The notes under the pieces are model-generated. The model did no database searches and was not told the origin of the DNA. It saw only the letters and a program-made list of their open reading frames with translations. This document shows positions 27,793 to 36,030 of a stretch of 64,000 nucleotides of DNA, piece after piece. This stretch comes from VRUE01 sp963715455. Its GTDB lineage: Bacteria; Actinomycetota; Thermoleophilia; Solirubrobacterales; 70-9. The number at the start of each line of letters is the position of its first letter. The first letter of the stretch is position 1. Made by a program: the position numbers and the translations under genes. Where the stretch lies: contig OY970245.1 in the NCBI GenBank assembly GCA_963715455.1, forward strand, positions 1,674,001 through 1,738,000, read 5' to 3'.

Positions 27793-28497
27793 GTGTACAT
27801 CATCGTCATCGGGGCGGGCAAGGTGGGCTGGAACCTGGCTCGCGAGCTGCTCGAAAAGGAGCACGAGGTAACCGTGATCGAGAACGACCGACGCCGCTAC
27901 CTGACGGTCGAGCAAGAGCTCGAGCACAACGTCTCCTACGGCGATGCCTCAGAGCTCTGGGTTCTCGAGCGGGCCGGTATCCAGCGGGCCGACATGGTGA
28001 TCGCGGTTACCGGCGACGACGAGGACAACATGCTGATTTGCCAGGTGGCCCGCGAGAAGTACGACGTCGAGCGGATCATCGCCCGGGTAAACAATCCGCG
28101 CAACAAGCCGCACTTCGACCTGCTCGGCATCAAGCCCTCGGTCTCGGCGACGGACCTGATCCTGCGCCTGCTTGAGCACGAGGTGCCCGAGTACGGCCTC
28201 GTCCACCTGCTCGACCTGCAGGAGGAGCAGCTGGAGATCATCGAGATGCTGCTCGGCAAGGACTGCGGCGTCACCGGGCGCCGCGTCGGCGATCTGGAGA
28301 TGCCCGAAGGCAGCCTCTTGATCTCGGTGCTGCGCAACGGCAAGGGCTTCGTTCCCGGACCGGACACAGTGCTCGAGGTGGGCGACGAGGTGCTTGCCGT
28401 CCTCGACCCCGGTCACGAGGAGCAGCTCAAGGTGCTCTTCGGACCGGCCGAGAACGGCCAGGGGAACGGCGCTGGCGCCGAGTCTCCACATGGCTGA
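27793..28497 (+). CDS. TrkA-N/TrkA-C potassium-transport regulatory protein, second copy
   Basis: 234 residues. N-terminal RCK Rossmann domain (VYIIVIGAGKVGWNLAREL, then VIENDRRRY and TGDDEDNMLICQVA) followed by a TrkA-C domain (from about residue 140, ending in VLEVGDEVLAVLDPGHEEQLKVLFG). GTG start at 27793, 11 bp after the shorter RCK gene. Its 3' end overlaps the flavoprotein gene by 8 bp. The pair probably forms a hetero-assembly gating a K+ transporter, possibly the adjacent APC permeases. Confidence 0.9.
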   Translation: MYIIVIGAGKVGWNLARELLEKEHEVTVIENDRRRYLTVEQELEHNVSYGDASELWVLERAGIQRADMVIAVTGDDEDNMLICQVAREKYDVERIIARVNNPRNKPHFDLLGIKPSVSATDLILRLLEHEVPEYGLVHLLDLQEEQLEIIEMLLGKDCGVTGRRVGDLEMPEGSLLISVLRNGKGFVPGPDTVLEVGDEVLAVLDPGHEEQLKVLFGPAENGQGNGAGAESPHG

Positions 28498-29722
28498 GCG
28501 CCAGGCCGACTTCCTGCTCGTCGGCGGCGGCCTCGCCTCGGCCAACTGCGCGACCGAGCTGCGCAAGCGTGGGGCGGAGGGCTCGATCCTCCTGGTCGGC
28601 CGCGAGCCGGAGCCGCCCTACGAACGGCCGCCGCTCTCCAAGGAGTACCTGCGCGGCGAGGCAGGGCGTGCGGACGCCTACGTCAACCAACCCGAGTGGT
28701 ACGAGGAGAACGAGGTCGAGCTGCTCAGCGGCGTCAACGTCATGTCGCTCGACCCCGAGGCGCGCACGGCGAAGCTGCAGGGCGGCGACGAGGTGGGCTT
28801 CGGCAAGGCGCTGCTCGGCACCGGGGCGATGGTCAACATCCTGCGGGTCGAGGGCGCCGAGAACGAGGGCATCCACTACCTGCGCGCCTATGGCAACTCC
28901 GATGCGATCCGCGCCGATGCCGGGGCGGCCGAGCACGTCGTGCTGATCGGCGGCAGCTATATCGGCGCTGAGGTCGCTGCCTCGTTGACTGCGCGCGGGA
29001 CGAAGTGCACGATCGTCACCATGGAGGACATTGCCCTTTCGCGCACCTTCGGCGAGCAGGCCGGGCGTTGGTTCCACGAGCTGCTCGAGTCCAAGGGCGT
29101 GACGATCCACGGCGGCGAGGAGCTTGAGGCCTACGAGGGTGATGGCCGGGTCAGGGGCGTGGTGACGAAGAGCGGCCTGGCAATCGAGTGCGACACGGTC
29201 GTCGTCGGCGCCGGGGTGCGTCCCGACGCGATGCTTGCTCAGCGCGCCGGGCTGGAGGTCGACGACGGGATTGTTTGCGACGCAAAGCTGGAGAGCTCTG
29301 CGGTTGGCATCTACGCCGCCGGAGATTGCTGTTCGTATGAGAGCGTCATCCACGGCCGCCGCCTGCGCGTCGAGCACTGGGACGTGGCCATGCAGCAGGG
29401 CATGCACGCGGCGCGCAACATGCTCGGCGAGGGTGCCGACTATGAGGTCGTCCCCTACTTCTTCAGTGACCTCGCCGACTGGGCCAGCCTCGAGTACGTC
29501 GGCCCGGCCTATGAGTGGGACGAGGAGATCTGGCGCGGAGATCGCGACAGCGGCGAGTTCTCCGTCTGGTACCTGAAGGATGGCCACGTTGCCGGCGCGC
29601 TCAGCGTCGAGCGTTCCGAGGACTTGGCCGAGGCACGGCGCCTGCTCGCCGATCGAGTCGACGTCTCTGCCCGTGCCGCCGAGATCGCCGATCCCGACAG
29701 CGACCTCGCGTCGATATCCTGA
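28490..29722 (+). CDS. NAD(P)/FAD-dependent oxidoreductase (ferredoxin reductase-like)
   Basis: 410 residues. FAD-binding DFLLVGGGLASANCATELR at the start, the PYERPPLSKEYL motif typical of the oxygenase-coupled NADH-ferredoxin reductase family (BphA4/RhdA/AIF-like), the NAD-binding VVLIGGSYIGAEVAASL near residue 150, and the second FAD motif VGIYAAGDCCS. It would pass electrons from NADH to a ferredoxin or act as an AIF-like oxidoreductase; no partner ferredoxin is adjacent. ATG 28490, with an 8-bp overlap with the RCK gene. Confidence 0.9.
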   Translation: MAERQADFLLVGGGLASANCATELRKRGAEGSILLVGREPEPPYERPPLSKEYLRGEAGRADAYVNQPEWYEENEVELLSGVNVMSLDPEARTAKLQGGDEVGFGKALLGTGAMVNILRVEGAENEGIHYLRAYGNSDAIRADAGAAEHVVLIGGSYIGAEVAASLTARGTKCTIVTMEDIALSRTFGEQAGRWFHELLESKGVTIHGGEELEAYEGDGRVRGVVTKSGLAIECDTVVVGAGVRPDAMLAQRAGLEVDDGIVCDAKLESSAVGIYAAGDCCSYESVIHGRRLRVEHWDVAMQQGMHAARNMLGEGADYEVVPYFFSDLADWASLEYVGPAYEWDEEIWRGDRDSGEFSVWYLKDGHVAGALSVERSEDLAEARRLLADRVDVSARAAEIADPDSDLASIS

Positions 29723-29733
29723 AGCACGCTCTT

Positions 29734-29804
29734 TGCGGCCTGGTGTAATGGCAGCACGCCTCGCTCTGGACGAGGTAGTCGGGGTTCGAGTCCCTGGGCC
29801 GCAG
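29734..29804 (+). tRNA. tRNA-Gln (CTG anticodon)
   Basis: A full cloverleaf can be folded: acceptor TGCGGCC/GGCCGCA (7 bp), D-arm GTGTAATGGCAGCAC as in bacterial tRNA-Gln, anticodon stem CCTCG/CGAGG with loop CTCTGGA (anticodon CTG), T-arm CGGGG-TTCGAGT-CCCTG. CCA is not encoded. A perfect 26-bp inverted repeat follows 17 bp later. Confidence 0.93.
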
Positions 29805-29821
29805 CTCAGGTTCTGTCACGG

Positions 29822-29889
29822 GCGGCCTTTGGGGGTCCTTCCTCAGGCCGCTTCGCGGGAGTTCCTGAGGAAGGACCCCCAAAGGCCGC
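29822..29889. repeat. Perfect 26-bp inverted repeat downstream of tRNA-Gln
   Basis: Arms at 29822-29847 and 29864-29889 are exact reverse complements (26 of 26), starting GCGGCCTTTGGGGGTCC. The 16-base loop itself contains CCGC-TTC-GCGG. No T-run follows, so a classic terminator is unlikely; it may be a tRNA-processing boundary, a transcription barrier or a small mobile palindrome. Confidence 0.85.
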
Positions 29890-29986
29890 TAGCCGGGACT
29901 CTTGTGCGGCCCAGAGACACCGAGGGGTGGAAAGCTTGCGAGGCTCGGTTGGGGCGTCTAATCGCTTTGCTACTTTCGCCCCTCTT

Positions 29987-30703
29987 GTGAGTCGCCTTCA
30001 CACATGGATTGCGGTGCTCGCCCTGGCTGCGTTGGTCGTCGTCGGCTGTGGTGGCGGGGGAGACGACGACTCGACCGAAGCGGAACCGGCGACAACGGCG
30101 GAAACGACCACGGCGCTGACCAAGGAAGAGCTGATTGAGCAGGGCGATGCGATCTGCGCTGAGGTCAACGCGGCGGTTGGCACGGTCGGCTCGAGCAGCA
30201 CGGAAACCGGCAGCCCAGCCGCGCAGGCTGCCTCGCTCTACAGCGGCATGGTCGCCAGCCTCAACAACCTCGGCACACCTCAGGAAAGTGCCGGCTACGC
30301 CGAGTTCTCTTCCGCCGCTGAAGAGCTGGCTAGTGCCGAGGACGAAGTCGAGCAGGCGGCCGACGGCGAAGACGTGGCGGCGCTCGAAGCCGCCGAGGCG
30401 AATGCCGCCACGGCACTCGCCGCCTTCCAGGCCGCTGCCGATGAATACGGCTTTGAAGAGTGCAGCGCAGGGCCCAGCGCGCCGCTCAGCGCTGCCCCCG
30501 AAGGGGGAGAAGCCGAAGGGGACACCGAAGTGACGCCCGAAGAAGTCGTGCCCGAAGAAGCCGCTCCGGAAGTTGAAGCTGCGCCCGAAGTCGCTCCCGA
30601 AACGGGCGGCGCGGGCGGCACCGCAGAAGGCGGCGGCACCGGTGGTGGAACCGAAGGCGGTGGCGCGGGCGGTGGCGAATCAGGCGGCATCGGGCCCGGC
30701 TAA
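29987..30703 (+). CDS. Putative lipoprotein with acidic/glycine-rich tail
   Basis: 238 residues from GTG 29987. Lipoprotein signal with lipobox VVVGC, then an Asp/Thr/Glu-rich linker, a helical domain starting LTKEELIEQGDAICAEVNAAV (a pattern common in small exported proteins of this class of actinobacteria), and a tail of Pro/Glu followed by Gly/Ala-rich repeats ending GGESGGIGPG. Cys residues in DAICAE and FEECS could pair. Function unknown; probably surface exposed. Confidence 0.65.
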   Translation: MSRLHTWIAVLALAALVVVGCGGGGDDDSTEAEPATTAETTTALTKEELIEQGDAICAEVNAAVGTVGSSSTETGSPAAQAASLYSGMVASLNNLGTPQESAGYAEFSSAAEELASAEDEVEQAADGEDVAALEAAEANAATALAAFQAAADEYGFEECSAGPSAPLSAAPEGGEAEGDTEVTPEEVVPEEAAPEVEAAPEVAPETGGAGGTAEGGGTGGGTEGGGAGGGESGGIGPG

Positions 30704-30742
30704 CCGGCACTAGGCCAATACTTCACTTTGTATAGTGGGTCC

Positions 30743-32557
30743 GTGAGGACCTACCGCCGCTTGATGGGGTTCCTGCGGCCCTACCGCCGCCAGCTCTGGG
30801 GCTCCTTGGTCTTCGCCTGGCTGGCAATGGGGATGACGGTCTTGATTCCCTGGCTGATCGGCCGCGCCGTTAACGCGATCCAGGCAGAAGAACAGCCCGA
30901 TCTCCTGCCGCTGGCATTGGCGATCGTCATCGCCGGGGTTCTGCGGCTGGGGCTGACCCTGGTCCGTCGGGTGGTGGCTGGGAAGGTCTCCCTGGCGGTC
31001 GAGTTCGACCTGCGCCAGCTCTTCTACGCGCATCTGCAGCGGCTCGAGCTGGGCTTCTTCGACGGCCAGCAGACCGGCCAGCTGATGTCGCGCGCGACCG
31101 TTGATCTGCAGTCGATCCGCTTCTTCCTCGGCTACGGCTTGATCTTCATCACCCAGAACCTGCTGACGATCGTTCTCGCCAGCGCGGTGATGTTCGCGCT
31201 CGAGCCCTGGCTGGCGCTGATCGCGCTCGCCCCGGCCCCCTTCGTCGTCTACACCGCCTCCCGCTACAACCGGGTCTCACGGCCGGCCGTACAGGAGGTG
31301 CAGCAGCGCCTTGCCGAGCTGACCGCCGAAGCCGAGGAGAACGTCTCCGGCATCCGCATCGTCAAGGCCTTTGCCCGCGAGGAGCACCAGCTGCGTCGCT
31401 TCCGCCACGCGGTCTCGCGCGTCTTCGACCAGAGCATCTACTCGACCCGCCTACAGGCGTTCTTCTCGCCCTTGCTCGGCCTGCTTCCCCAGATGGGGAT
31501 CGCCCTGGTGCTGCTGATCGGCGGCCGTCAGGTGATCAACAACAGCCTCAGCCTTGGCGCCTTCACCGCCTTCTACACCTATGTCGTCATGCTCGCCTCG
31601 CCGATGCGCATGCTCGGTATGGCGCTAGGGATGGCGCAGCGGGCGATTGCCTCGGGTAACCGGCTCTTCGAAGTACTCGACCGCGAGCCGCAAATCGAGA
31701 GCCCAGCCGGTGCGCCTCCCCTGCCCGCGGGCGGTGGCCGAGTCGAGCTGCGCGGCGTCACCCTGCGCTACGAGGCAGCTGCCGTCAGCGCATCCGACAT
31801 TGACCACCCTGGAGTGGGGTCAAAGTCGGATGCGCTTCATGAAGTCGATCTCGAGGTCGAGGCAGGGCGTACGGTGGCCCTCGTCGGGCCCTCGGGTTCG
31901 GGCAAGACGAGCCTCGTGGCGTTGATCGCCAGGCTTTATGACCCGGGCGAGGGGGAGGTGCTCGTCGACGGCGCCGATGTGCGCAGCGTCGAGGTTGCCT
32001 CGCTGCGCTCACAGGTCGCCTTCGTCGCCGACGACAGCTTCCTCTTCAGTGCCAGTGTCGCCGAGAACATCGCCTACGCCCGTCCTGATGCCGGCCGCGA
32101 TGAGATCGAGCTGGCGGCGCGCCGCGCCCAGGCGGACGAGTTCATCCGCGAGCTTCCGGCTGGTTATGAGACGGTGGTCGGTGAGCGCGGGTTGACGCTC
32201 TCCGGCGGTCAGCGTCAGCGGGTGGCGATCGCTCGCGCCCTACTCGCCGACCCGCGCATCCTGATCCTCGACGATGCCACCTCCTCGGTTGACGCGACCA
32301 CCGAGGCGGCGATCAAGGCAGGCCTGCGCGAGGCGATGGCCGGGCGCACGACCTTGATCATCGCCCACCGCCTCTCAACCGTCTCGCTCGCCGATGAGGT
32401 GGTGGTGATGGACGCCGGCCGCATCGTCGACTGCGGCACTCACGAGGAGCTGCTCGCGGGCTGCAGCTTCTACCGCGAGATCGCCGAGCACGGTCTTGCC
32501 GACACTGTCTTTCTGCAACGCGACCTCGAGCAACGCGAGGAGCTGGCGCGCCTATGA
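30743..32557 (+). CDS. ABC exporter subunit, degenerate-site half
   Basis: 604 residues: six transmembrane helices (type IV exporter fold) followed by an ABC domain with Walker A GPSGSGKTSL, signature LSGGQRQR and Walker B ILILDDATSS. The catalytic Glu after Walker B is Asp, a feature of the degenerate subunit in heterodimeric exporters. Between the first strand of the ABC domain (TLRYEAA) and ALHEVDLEV there are about 17 extra residues, encoded by palindromic element D. GTG 30743 is preferred; TATAGT 7 bp upstream would suit a leaderless mRNA. Overlaps the partner by 4 bp. Confidence 0.9.
   Translation: MRTYRRLMGFLRPYRRQLWGSLVFAWLAMGMTVLIPWLIGRAVNAIQAEEQPDLLPLALAIVIAGVLRLGLTLVRRVVAGKVSLAVEFDLRQLFYAHLQRLELGFFDGQQTGQLMSRATVDLQSIRFFLGYGLIFITQNLLTIVLASAVMFALEPWLALIALAPAPFVVYTASRYNRVSRPAVQEVQQRLAELTAEAEENVSGIRIVKAFAREEHQLRRFRHAVSRVFDQSIYSTRLQAFFSPLLGLLPQMGIALVLLIGGRQVINNSLSLGAFTAFYTYVVMLASPMRMLGMALGMAQRAIASGNRLFEVLDREPQIESPAGAPPLPAGGGRVELRGVTLRYEAAAVSASDIDHPGVGSKSDALHEVDLEVEAGRTVALVGPSGSGKTSLVALIARLYDPGEGEVLVDGADVRSVEVASLRSQVAFVADDSFLFSASVAENIAYARPDAGRDEIELAARRAQADEFIRELPAGYETVVGERGLTLSGGQRQRVAIARALLADPRILILDDATSSVDATTEAAIKAGLREAMAGRTTLIIAHRLSTVSLADEVVVMDAGRIVDCGTHEELLAGCSFYREIAEHGLADTVFLQRDLEQREELARL
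31787..31836. repeat. Palindromic element D inside the ABC exporter gene
   Basis: 50-bp palindrome with arms AGCGCATCCGAC.TTGACC and GGTCAAAGTCGGATGCGCT (18 of 19 pair) and a smaller inner CCAC/GTGG stem. It is translated in frame and accounts for the extra residues of the nucleotide-binding domain. Confidence 0.8.
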
Positions 32558-34335
32558 ACAGGGCGAGGGACCTCTGGCGGCTGCTGCGCGGCGAGGACCA
32601 GCGTGCCCGCAAGCTGCGCTGGATGGCCGGCCTGCTGCGCCCCTACCGCGGTCGCGTGGCGCTCACCGCAGTTGCGATCCTGGCTGCCACGGCCGCCGGG
32701 CTGGCGCCTCCCTACCTGGCCGGACAGGCGATCGACGCCGGCATCATCACCGGGGACACGGGCGCGCTTACCCAGATTGTTCTTGCCTTTGTTGGCGTAG
32801 CAATCGTCTTCGCTGTAGCCACCTATGCGCAGACCTACCTGGTCGGCTGGGTCGGCACCCGCGCCTTGCAGGATCTGCGCGAGCGCGTCTTCGCCCACAT
32901 CCAGTCGATGTCGATCGGCTTCTTCACGCGGCGCAGCCCCGGCGTGCTGATCAGCCGCATGACCAACGACATCGAGGCGCTCAACCAACTCGTCACCAGT
33001 GGCGTGGTGACACTGCTCTCCAGCGGCCTGACCCTGGTCGGCGTGGTCGTGATCATGCTGCTCCTCGACCTCCAGCTGGCCCTGGTCACCTTCCTCACCT
33101 TTCCCCTGCTGGCGCTCGCCAGCGTCTTCTTCCGGATCATCTCCCACGGCGCCTACCGAGCGACCCGCGAGCGGATCGCCGCGGTCACCGCCTACCTGCA
33201 GGAGACGCTGAGCGGCGTGCGCGTGGTGCGCAGCTTCGGCCAGGAGGCTCGCCACGGAGCCCGGATGGATGAGCTCAACGAGGCCAACCGCGAGGCCAAC
33301 ATGAAGACGGTCTACCTCAATGCCACCTACTTCCCCGGGGTGGAACTGCTCTCCGCTGTCGGCACCGCGGCGATCATCCTCTACGGCGGCACGCAGGCGA
33401 TCGACCAGGCGATCCAGATCGGCACGATCGTCGCCTTCATCGGCTACCTGCAGCTCTTCTTCGACCCGATCCAGCAGCTCTCCCAGCTCTACACGACCTA
33501 CCAGCAGGGGATGGCGGCGCTCGACAAGATCTTCGAGCTGCTCGACACCGAGCCCGACATGGTCGATGCGCCCGGCGCCGTCGATCTCGGCACCCTGCGC
33601 GGCGAGATCGAGATGGAGGGGGTCTCGTTCGCCTACGCCGACGAGGAATGGGCGTTGGAGGAGATCGACCTGCACGTTCCGCCGGGGCAGACCCTTGCCC
33701 TGGTCGGCGCCACCGGGGCAGGCAAGTCGACCTTCGCCAAGCTGGTGGCGCGCTTCTACGATCCGCAGCACGGCCGGGTGCTGGTCGATGGCCACGACCT
33801 GCGCAGCGTTCGCCAGCAGGCCTTGCGGCGCCAGCTCGGCATCGTTCCCCAGGAGGGCTTCCTCTTTTCGGGCAGCGTGCGCGAGAACATCGCCTTCGGC
33901 CGGCCCGAGGCGCCGCTCGCAGAGATCGAGGCGGCAGCCGCCGCGGTCGGCGCCAGCGAGTTCATCGCGGCCCTGCCTGAAGGGATCGAGACCGAGGTAG
34001 GCGAGCGCGGCGTGCAGCTCTCCTCGGGCCAGCGCCAGTTGGTCGCCTTCTCCCGGGCGTTGCTTGCCGAGCCCCGCATCCTGATCCTCGACGAGGCGAC
34101 CTCGAACGTCGACGTGCGCACCGAGAAGACGATCGAGCATGGCCTGGAGCGGCTGCTCGCGGGACGCACGGCGATTGTCATCGCGCACCGCCTCTCGACA
34201 ATTCGACGAGCGGGCAAGATCGTTGTCCTCGAAGATGGCCGCATCGCCGAGGCTGGCACCCACGAGGAGCTGATCGAGGCGGATGGCCCTTACGCCCGCC
34301 TCTACGGCGCTTGGCGCGAGTCCTCAGCCGCCTGA
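32554..34335 (+). CDS. ABC exporter subunit, catalytic half
   Basis: 593 residues. Six-helix membrane domain, then an ABC domain with Walker A GATGAGKSTF, Q-loop IVPQEGFLFSGSV, signature LSSGQRQL (second Gly changed to Ser) and canonical Walker B LILDEATSNVD with Glu. With the upstream subunit it would form one consensus and one degenerate ATP site, as in TmrAB or BmrCD heterodimers: the Asp-type Walker B faces this LSSGQ signature. Substrate unknown; drug, lipid or peptide are all possible. ATG at 32554 overlaps the upstream stop. Confidence 0.92.
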   Translation: MNRARDLWRLLRGEDQRARKLRWMAGLLRPYRGRVALTAVAILAATAAGLAPPYLAGQAIDAGIITGDTGALTQIVLAFVGVAIVFAVATYAQTYLVGWVGTRALQDLRERVFAHIQSMSIGFFTRRSPGVLISRMTNDIEALNQLVTSGVVTLLSSGLTLVGVVVIMLLLDLQLALVTFLTFPLLALASVFFRIISHGAYRATRERIAAVTAYLQETLSGVRVVRSFGQEARHGARMDELNEANREANMKTVYLNATYFPGVELLSAVGTAAIILYGGTQAIDQAIQIGTIVAFIGYLQLFFDPIQQLSQLYTTYQQGMAALDKIFELLDTEPDMVDAPGAVDLGTLRGEIEMEGVSFAYADEEWALEEIDLHVPPGQTLALVGATGAGKSTFAKLVARFYDPQHGRVLVDGHDLRSVRQQALRRQLGIVPQEGFLFSGSVRENIAFGRPEAPLAEIEAAAAAVGASEFIAALPEGIETEVGERGVQLSSGQRQLVAFSRALLAEPRILILDEATSNVDVRTEKTIEHGLERLLAGRTAIVIAHRLSTIRRAGKIVVLEDGRIAEAGTHEELIEADGPYARLYGAWRESSAA

Positions 34336-34337
34336 GC

Positions 34338-34802
34338 TCAGAGCTGAGTGGCGACCAGGCCGATCAGGGCTACAGCCAGGACGCCGTAGAACTGAAGCAT
34401 CGTGCGCTGCAGGCCGTGCAGCGCGTGGTGCACCGCTGCGATCTCTTCACGCACCGACCCAATCTCTGTACGCACCGACCCGATCTCTTCACGCACCGAT
34501 CCGATCTCCTCTTTGAGTTCGCTGCGTACCGCCCCGATCTCCTCTTTCAGCTCGGTGCGCACCGCTCCGATCTCGGTGCGCACTTCCCGGCGCAGCGATC
34601 CAACCTCTGCCCGCAGCGAGCCGATCTGGGTACCAAGATCGGCGCGCACCGAGCCCACTTCGGCCCGCACCGAGCCGACTTCGCGTCGCACCGAGCCGAC
34701 TTCGCGTCGCAATTCAGTCTTCACCTCGGCGAAGCCCAGTTCCATGCGCTGGTTGAGGTCGTCCATCCGGTCATCTGTCCAGCTGCTCCTCACGATCTCC
34801 AT
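34338..34802 (-). CDS. Heptad-repeat coiled-coil protein with C-terminal membrane helix
   Basis: 154 residues. From residue 30 to about 120 the protein is made of near-identical seven-residue units of the type REVGSVR / EEIGSVR / TEIGAVR, at DNA level a 21-bp tandem repeat (about 34440-34740). The last 20 residues form a hydrophobic helix (YGVLAVALIGLVATQL). It should be a rod-like trimer or dimer anchored by its C-terminus. It converges on the ABC exporter stop. Function unknown. Confidence 0.65.
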   Translation of the reverse strand: MEIVRSSWTDDRMDDLNQRMELGFAEVKTELRREVGSVRREVGSVRAEVGSVRADLGTQIGSLRAEVGSLRREVRTEIGAVRTELKEEIGAVRSELKEEIGSVREEIGSVRTEIGSVREEIAAVHHALHGLQRTMLQFYGVLAVALIGLVATQL

Positions 34803-34830
34803 GATTGCACCGTAACGAGCTGTCTGCGGA

Positions 34831-34853
34831 GCGTGGCGCGCAAAAACGCGCGA
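34831..34853. repeat. 23-bp repeat F, copy 1
   Basis: Begins GCGTGGCGCGCAAAAACG; an exact 23-bp copy lies in reverse orientation at 61956-61978. The core GCGCGCAAAAACGCGCG is a short hairpin. Confidence 0.6.
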
Positions 34854-34884
34854 TTGTGAAACATCTTGCAGGTTGGTGATGCTG

Positions 34885-35520
34885 CTACTCGAACGCGGCA
34901 GCCTTGGCGCTCGGCACTTTGCCGCCAGTGCACTTCGGACCGTGGCCGGGGCGCGGCAAGATCTGGAAGTTGGTGACGGCGTGGACGGGCGTGGTCGAGC
35001 CGTCGTTCTGGGCCAGGTTGATGATCAAGCGATAGAAGCCCGGCTGTAGGCCGTGGTAGTAGATCTCGGGCTTGGTGGCGGGCGAGTAACCGCCGGCCGA
35101 GCCGATGCGTTCGGCGAGCACACCGTTGGGGCCGGCGTACTCGGGAAAGTCAAAGGAGCGGCCGACCAGGCGACCCTTGCCGAAAGGGCTCTCGATCGCC
35201 CGCTGCAGCTTGATCGGATCGACACAGTCGGGGACCCGGTTGAGACCGAAGCGAATGTGACCCTCGCCGAGCTGGGGTTCGCCGCCAAAATGGTGCGGTG
35301 CGAGCTTGAAGTTGTCGACCTTGACCTTGACGACGACCGCGTGACTGGTCTGTCGGGCGCCATTGCGCGGTGAAATCACTTCGATGCTGGGGGCGCCGAA
35401 GTGAGCATTCGGCGCGGCCTGTGCACTTGTCTCGTCCTTGCCGCCGCCGAGCGCGAGCACGATCGCAGCCGTGACGGTCACGACGAGGGCGGCGATCAAG
35501 AGCGAGGTGCTGCGGCGCAT
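34885..35520 (-). CDS. Exported protein of unknown function
   Basis: 211 residues. An N-terminal signal or anchor helix (LLIAALVVTVTAAIVLALGG) is followed by a beta-rich domain: SIEVISPRNGA, VVVKVKVDNFKL, GEGHIRFGLN, YYHGLQPGFYRLIINLAQNDG and a final strand. The pattern of a GEGH-type strand followed by a PGxYxL strand is reminiscent of Ig-like or cupredoxin-like copper-handling folds, but no metal site is evident. The ATG at 35520 is divergent from the gtrA gene. Confidence 0.6.
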   Translation of the reverse strand: MRRSTSLLIAALVVTVTAAIVLALGGGKDETSAQAAPNAHFGAPSIEVISPRNGARQTSHAVVVKVKVDNFKLAPHHFGGEPQLGEGHIRFGLNRVPDCVDPIKLQRAIESPFGKGRLVGRSFDFPEYAGPNGVLAERIGSAGGYSPATKPEIYYHGLQPGFYRLIINLAQNDGSTTPVHAVTNFQILPRPGHGPKCTGGKVPSAKAAAFE

Positions 35521-35573
35521 CGCGCCGCGAAGACTAAGCCCAACCGCCTGTACACCCCATAGGCTGTGGCCCG

Positions 35574-36002
35574 ATGAGTCCCGCCGCCGAATTCGCCTAT
35601 CGGCTCAGCGCTGCCGCTCGCCGCCCGGCCAGCTGGTGGCAGCTGTTCAAGTTCGGCCTGGTCGGCGCCTCCGGCTACCTGATCAACCTCGGCGTCTTCG
35701 CTTTGCTCAGCGGCAACCTCGGTTTCCAGCACACGCTGGCGGCCTTGGGTGCCTTCGGCGTCGCAGTGAGCAGCAACTTCTTCTGGAACCGCCACTGGAC
35801 CTTCGCCGCCGGTGATGGCCATGCCGGCTTCCAGGCGGTGCGCTTCTTCACGGTCAGCATCGCTGCTCTCGTGATCAACCTCGCCGTGCTCGAGGCCTTG
35901 GTCGCCGGCTCGACGCTTGGCGAGCTGAGCGCCCAGGCGATCGCCGTCGCCGTGGCGATGCCCTTCAACTTCCTCGGCAACAAGCTCTGGACCTTCGCCT
36001 AG
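35574..36002 (+). CDS. GtrA-family membrane protein
   Basis: 142 residues with four transmembrane helices. Family motifs: QLFKFGLVGASGYLINLGVFALL at the start, NFFWNRHWTF in the middle loop and FNFLGNKLWTF at the end. GtrA-like proteins are thought to flip or help transfer polyprenyl-phosphate-linked sugars for surface glycosylation. The next gene encodes a large polytopic protein, consistent with a cell-envelope sugar pathway. Confidence 0.88.
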   Translation: MSPAAEFAYRLSAAARRPASWWQLFKFGLVGASGYLINLGVFALLSGNLGFQHTLAALGAFGVAVSSNFFWNRHWTFAAGDGHAGFQAVRFFTVSIAALVINLAVLEALVAGSTLGELSAQAIAVAVAMPFNFLGNKLWTFA

Positions 36003-36030
36003 CGCGGTGCTCCCGGTCTAGGCACAGCCG

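Noticed and set aside
34440..34740. CRISPR array
   Set aside because: The 21-bp units are contiguous without spacers and encode a heptad coiled coil.
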